Shown here: positions 45,701 to 57,164 of the stretch, piece by piece
How the letters are laid out: each line of letters opens with the position of its first letter
Numbering within the stretch: the stretch's first letter is position 1
NCBI GenBank assembly: GCA_030267565.1
Contig: BRXU01000008.1
Location: forward strand, 682,001-746,000
Direction of reading: 5' to 3'
Origin: Pleodorina starrii
Lineage: Eukaryota > Chlorophyta > Chlorophyceae > Chlamydomonadales > Volvocaceae
Length of the DNA stretch: 64,000 nucleotides
The notes under the pieces: generated by a model
Databases searched by the model: none
What the model was told of the DNA's origin: nothing
The model's input: the letters and a program-made list of their open reading frames with translations, nothing else
Position numbers and translations under genes: made by a program

Positions 45701-48700
45701 ATTTACCGTGCAATAAAGAATGTAATCTTTTACTTATGCAGTATTTCCGTTGGCCGAGATTCTGCACTTTTGTTAGGACACCACAGTTCACAGTCCACAG
45801 TCCACAGTTCACAGGCCACACGGACATGGGCAATCCTACAGGGCGGGGCCCCCCCGGGCGCTTCGCGCTGGGGCCCCGCCCAAAAACCGACAGCAGGATG
45901 AGGTGGTAGGTGACACGGTGCGAAAGAGGGCAGTAATGGATTGCGGGCTATCCAGGGTTACACGGGAAGCGCGAAATAAACAATGAAACTGACGAGTAAG
46001 ATGAGGGAAGACGACAACAAGCGATGTCGTCGGCTTCCTCGAAGCCAGAAGGGCGGGGCCCCTCTGAATCCGTACAGGCCAATACCGTAGGTGTAGGGAG
46101 ATGGCTGCATGCGTGAAGTTGGATGTTAAAATTATATTATGACCGGGTGCCGGGGGCGTCTCCCAATATGTTAATGATAGTGTTTATTTTGCCGGTACAG
46201 CCGGACGGAAGACTGGACGGACGGACTGGACCATCCCAAGGGGGCGGGGGCCCCCGAACTAACGCGCTTCACGCTTGGCCCCCGCTGAAATCGGAGGGAA
46301 CGGAAAGGAACGAAGAAATCTACACATATATAGAAGCTTCCTAGGGATAGAGGGAGAGGCGCAGGGGATGTGCGTGGAGAGGTGACGAAATGCAGGACGT
46401 GGCCGGTTGGCGGACCGTGAAGGGCCGGCTGCCCACCACACCACACCGCCGGCATACATGTGTGGACGCGACGAAATATTTCAGCGATGAGTGGAGCCGG
46501 ATGCATGGGTGATGCACAAAAGGGTGGAGCCCAGCTGCGCAATATGTATTAACCGGCAGGTACTGGAACTAGGTAGGCTATCTAGATGGCAGGGCTCAAT
46601 GGGGGCCCGTCCTTTTGTGGTGGAATATCCGGCCACGTGGGAGTGCTGATGTGCCAAGCCAGTCCTGTCCCAATGCTTGGGTGCCCGATGTGACCGGACC
46701 AAACATGATTGAACGGCACCGTCTGAGGCATACCGTATGTGCCGAACCATTGTAGGCGCACCGAAGGAGAACAGGCCGTTGCTGCGGCGGGCGACACTCT
46801 TTCCTTTATTTGCACCAGCCTTGTGGGTCCCCACCCATCCATGCACACACACGTGCACACCGCCCCCAAACCATCACGGCATGCAGGTCGTCATCTGGCG
46901 CCTGAAACCGGCGGTGTCAGCGGCTGCGGCTGCGGCCGCCATCCAGGCACTGCCGACCCGTGGGTCACACAAGCCGCGGGAGGCCTCCTGCTGCGCCTTC
47001 ACTCCGGACGGCCTCATGCTGGCTAGCGGTGGGAAGGACGGCTGCGTGAGGATGTGGGGTGTGGCAACGGGGGAGAAGGTGAGATAGGCGGAGTGGATGA
47101 TGATGGGATGTGGGGGTAGGTCTCAGGGCGTACAAACACATCTGTGTGGCCATGTGTTTTGTGTGTCAGGTTTTTTGGTTTCGCTTTCTGGTAGGGCGAA
47201 GCCCCCACATATGGCGAAGCCCCCAGATTGAAAATGTCGCCACGATCATCACATGGGGGTCGGGCATGGGGATGTACCATGGATGTGGTTGGAGATGCGA
47301 CCGTTCTGAATGAACCTGTGCAGCTTCTCGGTTTGCATGTTGGCCTGTGCATGCTGAACGAGGTATGGGCTGTCCCCACCAAAATCACGCATAACAAGGA
47401 TGCTTCTGGCGGGCCCCTTGCCGATGTTTTCTGCGTTTCGACTGCAGATGGGGAACGTCGAGGCCGCCGCTGACATCTCTGCCGGCTACGCTGCATCCTC
47501 ATTGAATGCGAAAACCGTGACCACCACCGCGGCTGGAGGTTCCGAGGCGAATAACGCGGACACTGTCAAGTGCGTGGCGTTCACAGCCGACGGCGCTTCG
47601 CTGTTGGTGGGGATGTCAGGCGGCGAGATCGGTGTATGGCGGCGAGAACCACCGTCTTCGCTGTGTCTGGCACAGGCGCAGGCAGGCACAAAAGCGCCGC
47701 CAGGAATTCCCACTCGCAACCCCGCGATGGCCCGCCGTCGCGACGCCGAGCCCCGCCCAGGCCTCAGCCGCGGCCCCGCCACCTCTTGGCGTCTTCACCT
47801 AGTTTTTCACGGCCATGCCTCCCATGTGAACGCCCTGGTGGCAGCACGGGACGGGCGTACGGTATACAGCTCAGGCGTCGACAGCACGGTACGGCAAGAA
47901 AGGAATCGCGGGCGAGGGGAGCCGTAAATGCGTGCAGCATTGCCAAGATTATTGTTCCGCTTCTTAATGCCGGGACAACGCTCTGCCTTGAATAGCCAAT
48001 AACATGGTTCATACTTTGACGGGTTGAATCCAATCAACTGACCAAGCAATTCAGGAGGTCGCTAGGGTTATTGAGAGGTTAAATAAAGACACCAAAGTTA
48101 GGTTTTCCGCGGATACATGTTCTCTGTTGGCGCGCACCGCAGGTTCGTGTATGGGATCTGGCCGAGGGCCGCAAGCTTGCCGTACTGTACGGCCACTCAT
48201 TCGACGTGCGCGGCTGCGATCTGTCGTACGACGGGCGGCTGCTGGCGTCTGCGTCCGTGGACGGATCGGTACGTACGACACTGTGTGCAGTTAAACTCTC
48301 ACTGTTGGGGAAGGCCAGGGAGCAACGAACTGTGCATGATACCGTATCAGGGTTCCCACCAACGGGAAGCCCAGTCTCGCTGTTTGTGCGTGTCCGAAAG
48401 CAGGGAGTCCAGGGCACGGTGCGCGGCAATGGAATTGGTGATTGGCAATTATCAATTATGTGGTGATGATTGGCATATGGTGCGTGATTGGCAATGATCC
48501 ATCACTAACCACCACCACTAACCACAAAATGCCGCTGGCAGATTCGCATCTGGGACGCCCGTGCTGCCGCCAGCAACCCAGCGCCGCGCCAGCACGCCCT
48601 GGGCGTCGTGCAGATGGCTGTAGCACCCGACAAAGGCTACGTGGTTACAGCCTCGGAGGATAAGACGGTCGGTGTCTGGGCTCTGCCGCCGCCCTCAGCA

Positions 48701-51608
48701 CTGCTTGCGCCACCAAGATCAAAGACAACGCCGGCATCGGAGGTTAGGGGGGTTCCGACACCACGACCAACGCCTCCGCCCGCCGCCAAGGATGAGCAGC
48801 AGAAGCAGCGTCGGCCCCCGCAGGACGGGGAGCAGCAGCAGCTGCAGCAGCAGGAGAAGGGCAGCCGAGGCGGCCGTGGCGGCGGCGGCGGCTTGGGGCT
48901 GATGAAGCGGATCAAATGCTACACCAGGCCTGTCGCCTCCGTTGCAGTCGCGCCGGACGGGGTGACCGTCGCCAGCGCATCCGGCTGCCAGGTATGTAAT
49001 TCACGCACAGGTATCGAGCGAGGTGATAATACCGTAACTGTCTGTGCTCTTCGTCTTGTATCTAGCCTGCACCGTACCACAGTACCTGCACGGCATATAT
49101 AGTATAGACTCAACCAACGGACTCCCTGTAACATGTAATTAGATATGCAACCTGCAACGCAGCAATAAATAAACAATGTCTATTTCGCCGCAACCAGCAA
49201 TGCCGGCCGGCATGCCACCGTGCGCGCACGCACTGTAACGCAACGCCGTACATTGCAGGTGCGAGTGCACCGCCTGGACCGACCCAAGGTTCCGGGTCTG
49301 GTCCTGCCGTCCTGCCATGCCAAACCTGTCGAGACTCTTGGCTTCAATGCAATGGGCACACGACTGGCTTCCGGTTGCGAGGACGGCAAGCTGGCAGTGT
49401 GGGACGCAGTCGCCTGGAAGGAACAGTACTTCAATAGCGGCGGTGAAGCCGCCGCCGGCGACCAGCCTTGGCATTGGCCTCTGCTGCTGTGGGACAGCCC
49501 GGCGGGTACTGGCGAACACATGTACAGCCTCGCCTGGTCGCCAACGGATGACCTCATAGCGACCGGTCATCACCGTAACCTAATCGTAATCAGCGGCTTG
49601 TGGCTGGGCAGGGAGCCGCGTTTGCTGCGGCACGAGTCCTACCAGCCGTTCGATGACACGATCAGTGATGTACGTGGCTTGGCGTGGTCAGGCGATGGGT
49701 GGTGGTTAGCGGGCGGGGACAGCAGCGGCTGCGCACGCGTGTGGGACATCACGAGCGGGAAGCAGGTGGGTACTGGAGCTTTGTTGTGTACGTAGGAGGT
49801 ATGGGGGTGCTTTTAGGGATGACATGATGAAAAGAATGAGCAAAAAGCAAAACAGCACGCGAAGCTAGCCCGCAGGCTCAAGGCCAACGGCTGGAAAGTG
49901 CGGTATACACCGAAGGAAGCCATCACACTTGGATTCGGTGGGACGATTCGCAATGACCTAAAGCCCCTTATCACCGAGCTCGGCGTGCCACCAGACACTG
50001 CCACACAATGCTGCGCGCGCCTTCATGACCTCGCAATCAAGTACCTGAATAACATAGTCCTACGGCGACGCTCCCTCGAGGGACCCACATGCTACACGTC
50101 CAATCGTCAAGGGGTAGGGTAAGGTTGTTTTTTGTGGAGCTCCCCTGGTGGTGGCGGCGTACAGGCTCCTAGTCGAGCCTCATCGCACCCGCCCCCATAA
50201 ACCACGCCAGGGTTTTTGCCCGGCGTAATATTATTATTATTATTTTCTTTTAGGGATCCGGAAGAGGGAAGTACTTACCATACGAGAGAAGCGCAAGCAA
50301 ACGGAGCACAACGGAGCAGCACCGTAAACTGATGTATGGCGATGCTTTAGGGGATGGGAATTTGCCATGCACTGGGGCGGCCGTGCGCGTGCCGTGTCGC
50401 TCGTGGGTCGTGGGTGTGGGATTGTGTTGCGGCACTGCAGCCGGCGGCACTCACTGCTGCACTTACCGGGCACTCATTGCTGCAACTAACGCTGGCTCCC
50501 GAGCTACCACACGCCGCTGCCGAGCGATTTGCCATCACGCAATGCTCCGTCGCTGAACCAGGTGTGTAATAATTGCGTTGCTGTGTGGTATGCAAGGGAA
50601 AACGCTTAGAGTTATGCGTGCGTCGGTGTATTCTTTCAGGTTGCAGCCGTCCAGCACGCAAGGGGCGTGTGGGCACTGGCGTTCGATCCGCTGGACCGCA
50701 ACTTGCTGGCGACTTGCCCGTGCGATGGTACGGCAGGTGAGATAATAAGCTTAGGATGAGAGATTCGAGCGAGGGTGGGTACCTAACTGCACCGCAGATG
50801 TGACGGCGCTGTGTATAAGCAACAGTGCACCACACGTCAGCAGCGCGTGAGCACAACACGGGGCGTCATCATGAGGAGCTGTTCGTTGCAGTCGTCCAAA
50901 ACTCCAAATGCAGGTGGTGCAAGGTATGCGGCACCCACGTGCGTGCGATGATGGCACGGCAGGTATATGGCTCTACGATGAGGCAGAGTTTGATTGGTTA
51001 CTTGCACCGACAAGTGGCTGGGGCCACTGGTACCTAACTTGGGCAAACGACTGGATGGCGAGGAACTGGCCAGCTTACTTGTGTCAGGGCTTGATCATAT
51101 CTCAAGGTTGCGGTTGCTGGACAGTTCCCAGTCCCCGCCTTCACCCCCAACCAGCAACCGCTCTAACCGCTACCCCCCGCCGGGCGGTGCCCTAGGAAAT
51201 CATCCCGCCCCTTCCTTCTTGCTCCACCCGTAACCCGTTCCCATACCACCCGATCCCATACCCCCCCTCCCCCTACACCACACCGCAGTCATCTGGAACC
51301 TGTCCGACCTGCGATGCCCAGCCCGAGTCGCCACACTCAAGGGCCACCAGGGCTTTCTGCGCAGTGTGGCTTTCTTGACACGACCTGACAGCTCCCCCGT
51401 CACAGCAGCGCAAGCAGCAGCCGCGGCCCCTGGAGCGCAGAACACCGCGGTATGCAGAGGTGGAGGCGGAGGCGGTGGCGGTGGCGTGAGCAGGCAGATC
51501 ATCACGGCTGGCATGGATGCCACCGTGCGGCTGTGGTCGTACGACGAGGCCGTACGGCGCCGCGAGGTGACGTATATGTGTCCCTGGGCTGTTACCGGAC
51601 CACGGTAA
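33740..51608 (+). CDS. TIR-like-NACHT-WD40 STAND (NLR-like) protein, 23 exons, about 2,012 residues
   Basis: Exons: 33740-33978, 34815-34950, 35150-35227, 35815-35916, 36249-36320, 36992-37305, 37856-38137, 38201-38351, 38616-39088, 39422-40039, 40494-40698, 40999-41259, 41579-41665, 42328-42717, 43218-43614, 44177-44277, 46887-47078, 47448-47888, 48143-48268, 48542-48991, 49259-49765, 50640-50736, 51289-51608. All phases agree; exon 7-9 borders are least sure. Exons 2-5 form a TIR-like fold (TFFVSYTW, FCWVDVLAVNQHP, FSRIWCLFEWW). Exons 7-10 hold a NACHT ATPase: Walker A LVLVSPVGCGKSYG (about residue 320), Walker B VMLVVDGLDEAED (about 600), then RLLVTLRPRP as sensor. Helical region and winged-helix-like SLRYAILHL follow. 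About 14 WD40 repeats run from about residue 1115 to the end (for example VRVWDLAEGRK, IRIWDARAA, VRLWSYDEA). Expected role: ligand sensing by the propellers, ATP-gated oligomerisation, N-terminal signalling. The stop sits in CGGTAAGG, so a further exon is possible. Confidence 0.8.
34003..34137 (+). repeat. 17-bp minisatellite in NLR intron 1
   Basis: About eight tandem units of ACCACCCTAGCACACGC. Copy B has one unit at the same place (about 54795), so the expansion happened after the duplication or collapsed in B. Confidence 0.85.
36553..36835 (+). mobile_element. SINE-like repeat in NLR intron 5
   Basis: A-rich left edge, then TTACGCTGGGCCGTAAGGG, GATGCCTCTTCGGCGGGTAC, a stretch containing CGCACGCATTSTTCC-like sequence and TATGCCAGAACAA, ending near GCGATCACCTGCTATT. 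Related copies: 37440-37795 (inverted), 41735-42032 and 57165-57475 (the copy B counterpart). No coding capacity. The A-rich or GAAA edge suggests retroposition, though no pol III boxes were confirmed. Confidence 0.55.
37440..37795 (-). mobile_element. SINE-like repeat, inverted copy in NLR intron 6
   Basis: The reverse complement matches 41735-42032 closely (TTACGCTGGACCGTAAG, TGATGCCTC, CGGCGGGTAC, CCGTGTCTGGG). A pyrimidine tail (CCTTCCTTTTCCTTTTC) lies at the right, equivalent to the A-rich edge of the other copies. Confidence 0.6.
41715..42032 (+). mobile_element. SINE-like repeat with (GAAA)n edge in NLR intron 13
   Basis: (GAAA)5 at the left, then TTACGCTGGACCGTAAG and the rest of the family consensus, ending GCGATCACCTGCTGTTCG. 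Best-preserved copy of the family in the window. Confidence 0.6.
42741..42784 (+). repeat. (GGGA)n tract in NLR intron 14
   Basis: GGGA tetramers with one interruption, directly after exon 14, followed by one GCTTCC-GAAGCC type element at 42811-42848. Confidence 0.8.
44112..44149 (+). repeat. Interstitial telomere-like tract
   Basis: Degenerate (CCCTAAAA)n: CCTAAAACCTTAAAACC, then AACCCTAAAACCCTAA. CCCTAAAA is the reverse complement of TTTTAGGG, the Chlamydomonas telomeric unit. Lies in NLR intron 15, just upstream of exon 16. Confidence 0.6.
45841..45881. repeat. GC-rich hairpin in NLR intron 16
   Basis: GGGCGGGGCCCC, loop with GCTTCGCGC, then GGGGCCCCGCCC. Confidence 0.65.
46239..46284. 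repeat. GC-rich hairpin, diverged copy
   Basis: GGGGGCGGGGGCCCCC, then a loop around GCGCTTCACGC, closing with GGCCCCCGC. Confidence 0.55.
49821..50246 (+). mobile_element. 5'-truncated LINE 3' end in NLR intron 21, with 11-bp target duplication
   Basis: CTTTTAGGGAT occurs at 49810-49820 and again at 50247-50257, bracketing the insertion exactly. The insert codes in one frame for a LINE C-terminal end (NGWKVRYTPKEAITLGFGG, then ELGVPPDTATQCCARLHDLA), stops, and has a roughly 120-bp 3' UTR and a TTA-repeat tail. The 11-bp duplication, 5' truncation and microsatellite tail together are diagnostic of LINE retroposition. Confidence 0.85.
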
Positions 51609-53118
51609 GGTCCGTAATGCGGGCAAGCCAGCAATCAACCGACCTTGGGCGGGGCTAGGCATCGACACCCGCAACCGGGGCCCGTTGCATTTTGGCCACT
51701 GCGCATGTGGCAGCTGGCAAGGGGGTGCAGGCATTGGGGTGGGATCCTCCGGCCGCACTGTACCGTATGCACGCCACTCAGAGCGGCGTAGTAATTTCGC
51801 TGTGGCTATGGATGGGTGCGGCTGAAAAGGCGTACGCGGCTGCCCCTGCTGTTGAGACGAGTTGCTTCCATTTTGGCTGCTGCGGGGTGCTCGTTGCGGG
51901 TGGAGGGCCGAAACTTATCCCCGGGTCGCTGGGTCGTTGGGTCCGGCAGCCGCACGCCACCCTCGGGGGCTGACGAAGGGCGGCCCCTCCACCACCTCCA
52001 GCCCGGCGGTGGGTGCCTGGGGCGAGGCAGGAGCTGGGCGGCGCAGGCAGGGCCGCTCGCGACCTCGGGAGGAGGTGATCGGGAAGGCTCGAATCCCCCT
52101 CGACAGGGGTCCCGGGGCGGCGCCAATACGGGGGGGGAGTGTTGCGGCCCATGCGTTGGATGGGTGTGGATCGGGACTGAGGGCGCCAGGGGGATACCCG
52201 GCTAGCCAGCCAGCGCTTCGCGGTTGGGTGTGCCGGTATCGGCAACGGAGGCGGAGGTGGGTGCTTGGCTGGCCCCGGGGTTGGGGGCGCCCTGGTCGCG
52301 GCGGACGCGGCCTGCGGCGTCCACCCTGCTGTGCGGACTAAGTAAAAATTGCGGACGATTGCTTACTTGGCGCGTGCGGAGGTAGGGGCCTCGAGGTGGG
52401 TGGGTGGGTCTGCGGGATTGTGGGAGCTGCGGATGGCACTGGCGGTGCCGAAGATGCCCAGACCGGCGGGCGGGCAGACGCACCGGACGAATGGCTCTTT
52501 CTGCCCAACTACTCCGACTGTTTGTTTCCTTGGTGACAATGAACGAGACCGTGGCCGCGCAGGCAGCCCCAACGCTGTGTATGTCGTGGATTCGTTTGAG
52601 GTGCGCAGCGTTTGTAGGCGGGGGACGTCGTGCGCGTCGTGCATTGCGATTGTTTTGGCGGAGCGGCAGTGCACGAAGACGCGGGGGGTGGCGGAGGGTA
52701 GCCGAACGAGGTTGTGCAACCGCGCGGAGACTTGACGACCATTGTCCGTCTGCGCGCGCACGGCTTGTGCACAAGGCTGCCCCCCTACTTTGCGCTGGCT
52801 TCGCCGGATGCGGGTCACTCAAGGTTTTCAACGGCGCCATGTGGGGTTCGACAGGTCAGCTCTGTAGGTTCACCCTCTCGCTGCAAAGTTTTTATGCAAA
52901 GCTGGACTCGCCAATACCCCTCGACGGATCACTGTGTCACGACACCCTACCGAAGGATAGGGCCAGTGGGACGTTTGCGTGATGCAGGCGGCATTGAGGA
53001 ATATGTTTTGCTAGTCAGAAAACGCAAGCGGGGGATTTTCGAGGGTGGAGACGAGGGCGGCAGCAGCGGGAAGGGGAGCAGTAGGGGGAAGGGCTGCACG
53101 GCACTTCGAACTAGGGGT

Positions 53119-53156
53119 GTCGGCTTCCTCGAAGCCGGAAAAAGGGCGGGGCCCCT
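53119..53156 (+). repeat. GC-rich dispersed element, copy B counterpart
   Basis: GTCGGCTTCCTCGAAGCCGG, an A-run and GGGCGGGGCCCC. Equivalent to 31071-31106 in copy A, where the GC box has mutated. Confidence 0.6.
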
Positions 53157-53282
53157 GGAGTTGGGGGCTAGGGAGCGTGAGTTCAGTGGATTACTGACAC
53201 TGAAACACAGTGTGCTCTTGTGGGGGACCGTGAGCTTTGTCTCATTCATAAAGCAACAAACATAATTTGTGTCGACTTTCCT

Positions 53283-53325
53283 GGGGCCCCGCCCAAGTGC
53301 GAAGCGCCCTGGGGGGCCCCGCCCC
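53283..53325. repeat. GC-rich hairpin, copy B counterpart
   Basis: GGGGCCCCGCCC, a loop with GCGAAGCGC, then GGGGGGCCCCGCCC; equivalent to 31239-31280. Confidence 0.65.
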
Positions 53326-54493
53326 CTAGGATTGCCCCTGTCCGTGCCTGCCTGCCTGGTGCCTGTCTGCCTGCGTTCCGACCACTCTTCTTCGCTCCAT
53401 ACGCTATAAAGCAAAGTTAATAGCCCTTGATATACTCTACTACAATAAAATATTAAGTGCACGTATCAGTATGAAAGATGTTTGACTGAGTCCGACAGGG
53501 TCTGACTGAGTCCATGGTCCATGGCCGCACGCAGTATCGGGCCAGATACCGTATGGAGGGGTACGACATTCCGGGATTACCGAGAATCAACCTGACATGT
53601 ATTTTTCTTGAAAGATGTCGTGACATTTTGGCTACCTTTCAATGAGAGTATGGAGAGTATTGAGGTAAAATTTCTACCCATTTACGAGAGTACCGAGATA
53701 AAATGAGCAACCAACAAATTGCGGCGTGCCACCATTCAAACCGATAAGAGTTCTGGAATGCTGGCCTTACATAAATAGCAAGTATTAATAAGAAGACTGG
53801 GTTGCGGAGCCGCCAAGGTGGGACGCGAGGCAGGACATGCAAGGGCTGCGGTTGCATGTTAGCGTCGGCGGTACAGAAACGCTACTAGCGGAATGGCCGC
53901 AAAGTGCCTGGGTCGCTATCCGGGGCGCCAAATGTTCCGTGCCAGCAAAACATAAAGGAGTTAAGAGACATACTGACGCAAGCACCATTTCCCGGAAGCA
54001 TTTCCCGGAAGCGAGGGCATAGAATACAAAAGGACAATCCAGATGATCCTACTTTTTAGGCTCAAATTTCATTCCCTCTTTTCAATTGTGCCACCCCACA
54101 CGCAGAGCCACGGCCCAATCTCCACTGAACACTGCAACCGTACGTCACGAACCGTCAGTGGAGGGCGCCCACCCAAGCGCCTACCGCGCGCTGCAGCAGC
54201 ACCTTACTGAGGCCTGGTAGATTTTCCACCGTGCGTGTCATCACCAGAAAGGTCACCTGCATCACCTACCCTTGGGCGGGCTTGTGTCCGTGCCATCAGC
54301 TGTGGCGCACGCTAGCTGCTGCCTTCGATATCGAGTGCCTCAGCAGCAGGCAACAGCCGTGCTTCCTCGCAGGGCATCGGCACCGCTAATGCTCCCAGCA
54401 GGGTGCCTAACAGCTGCCAGCCATCATCAACAGCCGACAGTGCGTGGTGCCAATGATGACCATTGAGGTTACAGCAGCAGCAGTCGCAGCACC

Positions 54494-56940
54494 ATGAGCA
54501 GCAGCAGTCGCAGCACCATGAGCAGCAGGACAGCGAACGGGGACAGAGTCAATAATGCTGCTGGCAGAGGTGCTGACGCCGATGGTGGCGGCGGCAACAG
54601 CAGCAGCAATGGTAGCGGTGGCAGTGCACGGGAGGTCTGGCACTGTGCTGTGTCACTGGCAGTCCTGCGGCGCTTCGCAGCCGAAGTCGTACAGCCCGAC
54701 TGGACGACGTACGATGTCCTGGACAAGGTTGTCCTGCCAGCAACGGAGACTGCCAAGTGAGATCTCCGTCTCTCTGTCTGCACCATGTACGCCATAGCAC
54801 ACGCACCACCCCTTATTAGAGAGATGGGGTGGGACAGGGACCGGCGACTGGCGGGATAGGCATGGGGTTAGGAAGTGGGACGATCAGGATCGATGATCTA
54901 CGGTATGGCAAAGCGGTTCTGGTCCTGGGGGCGAACAAAGTGAAGCTGGACAATGCTTAGGCACTGACTGCTGAAGGGATCGAACAGAACTACCATGCTG
55001 TTGTGGAAGGCTGGGGTAGATGGTCGCAGGCACACGGATGTGGCTTATTACCTCTTGGCACGCAGTAGTTCGGCATGATTTGTAATGCTTGCTTGGGTGG
55101 AGCAAAGGCTACTCGCGATGCTGTGCGTCGCCTTTCTCAGGCTTCATCCTAGCGAATCCAGGGTGTGATCCGAGCGAGACGGAGCCCAGACACGGAGGGC
55201 TGGGAGGCGCCCCATCTCAGTCGAAAATGCCGGCATCACGACATCATGGACTGTACGGTCCAGCGTACGTAAAATAAAATTCCTTTCCCTTTCGTTTTCC
55301 TTCTCCTTCTTGCTTGCTGCCGCCACTGCAGTCCCTGCTCCCTCAACTCCCGCCCCCTACCTGTCGATGCTCCCCCTACATACTCCCCCTGGATGGTCCG
55401 CCCACCACTCCATCCTACATAGGTGCCGCTACGTGGACACGCTCCCTCCGCACTGCTCCTCCACCCTCACCTTCTTTATCAGCTACACCTGGTCCATGCC
55501 CTTCGCCGACGTGGTGGCACTGCTGGAACACCACCTTCACGCAGCTGACCCGAATCAGGTAGGCACGTGGGAAGGGCGGGAGGGTTAGTGATTGACAGCA
55601 ACAAATAGATAGCTAGAGCAGCCGTTCAGGAAGCTAACGAAGAATCCAAGAAATACTGGACACCTGACGCTAAGACAAAACTGCCTTCCGGTGAATGCAT
55701 GTGTGTTACGTACTGCTGTTCTGTATTGCTTGTACGTACGACAGATATTTTGCTGGGTGGATGTTTTGGCGGTCAACCAGCACCCGGGCAAGCAGAAGGC
55801 GAGGGACCTGCAAGACCTCGAGGTGAGCTGGGGGGATCTGAGTGCCCTTGAGCTCCGCCGGGCGCGGGGCAAGGGGGGTCGCTCTGTTTGAGAATAAGAG
55901 CGCCCCGTGTGGAGTGGTTGCCGGGAAGGGGGCCATATGCATTGAAGGTCTTGATGAGAGGCCCAGCATGGGGCCACCAGCGCGCAGGGGGCCACCTCTG
56001 CTCGCTCGGCCACCAGGAGGGAATGAAGTGCCGGCATGTACTGTGCTATGTATGATTTTACCACGGCTCGTGAGGCAATCTTAACTGGTACCGTAGCATG
56101 TAACAGACCTGCCTTCTTTACTTAGCGGCTGCTGTCAAGCAACGCATGGGGGCGGGGTGACTGTAGTTATTACAGCGGGCTTCAGAAGCTAATTCGGAGA
56201 GAAGGGTCACCGGGCCAGCTGGCCATGCACTGCAGCGGAAATAAACAGCCCGAGCCACCCGGACAGGAATGAGTGAACCCAGGGGTACAAAGCACAAAGA
56301 CCCACGGCCACGGAGGATTTCACTTTCCATGAGGCTCCCTCATCCATTGGCGTGGTGTGCCTGCAGGAGGCTGTGCGGCTGGCCCGTGGGACGCTGGTGT
56401 GTCTGGACCCCGCCTGCACCGCCTTCAGCCGCATCTGGTGCCTCTTCGAGTGGTGGACTACACTGTCGGTGAGGAGGCAGGGCAGTGCGGGTCGGTGGCG
56501 CCGAGCCGCATGTCTGCCTGCCTCGGGTCCTGCGTGCCTGCTGTAGCTTTCTGCCTGCTGATTATTAGCCGCATTTAGAGGCGCCCAGCCTTATTATTGA
56601 GAGCTTCTCTTCCCAGCTCCCGCCTGGTTGGCCGAGAGCGCATTATCGCTTTTGAAGCTAGCATACGAGGCGGGGTGTAGTATATATCTCATGGGGCCTT
56701 CCCTGACATTCACCCATGAGCCTTCTTTGGTGAGACACAACACGGGGCACCTTTGGCAGGCAGCAGGCCATCCAGGCATCTCATGCCGCACGTACTCGTG
56801 GTACGTTTGGTACAGATCGCAATTCTGTGTGCGTGTATATATGCCCGTGCGCATATCTTGTACTGCAGGTGCGAGGTCTGCGGAACCTGGTGTTTCTGGC
56901 GGACCCGGCGACACGGAGGCGCCTGGGGGAGCTGTACCAG
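54494..56940 (+). pseudogene. Duplicate of NLR exons 1-5 (TIR-like module only), interrupted by a LINE
   Basis: Exons 54494-54756, 55423-55558, 55745-55822, 56367-56468 and 56869-56940 correspond one-to-one to NLR exons 1-5, with identical phases and intact splice sites. Exon 1 has a 24-bp in-frame tandem duplication that moves the first ATG upstream. The TIR-like motifs are kept (TFFISYTW, FCWVDVLAVNQHP, FSRIWCLFEWW), with a few substitutions from copy A (V to I, K to M, E to A). No NACHT or WD40 exon follows before the LINE at about 57572. It is therefore truncated here, though remaining exons may lie beyond the right edge. If transcribed it could yield a short TIR-like-only protein of about 220 residues. 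Confidence 0.75.
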
Positions 56941-57164
56941 GTAAGAGCGAGGGACGGGAGAAGAGCTTGGGGGACCGACGTACGGCACACACGTCACCAG
57001 CCTGGCCGCGGGCAACCAGGGATTCCGCACAATGGGCGACGCCGCTGGGGGAGCAGTTTTCGAATAGACAGGAACCTACAGAGTGGGTATGTTCTAGCGG
57101 GGAGTGTGTGTGACCTGAATGAATCGAGATGTGTCACATGGCGCGAAGACCCCCAAGAAAAGGA

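Larger units (their letters stand above)
44278..46886. other. 2.6-kb NLR intron 16, packed with repeats
   Basis: Contains two GCTTCC-GAAGCC type elements (44705, 46029), two GC-rich hairpins (45841, 46239), and a roughly 50-bp sequence repeated at 44795-44850 and 44977-45032 (GACATTCCTGCTGATAG, then CAGCCAGAGCTTT). A minus-strand ORF spanning the latter pair (45084-44770) shows no known domain. The segment 44705-45881 may be one composite element bounded by GGGCGGGGCCCC and its complement. Confidence 0.45.

Noticed and set aside
50908..51000. WD40-like fragment in NLR intron 22
   Set aside because: A GATGGCACGGCAGG sequence echoes the end of exon 22, but the frame carries no blade and direct joining of exons 22 and 23 completes one.
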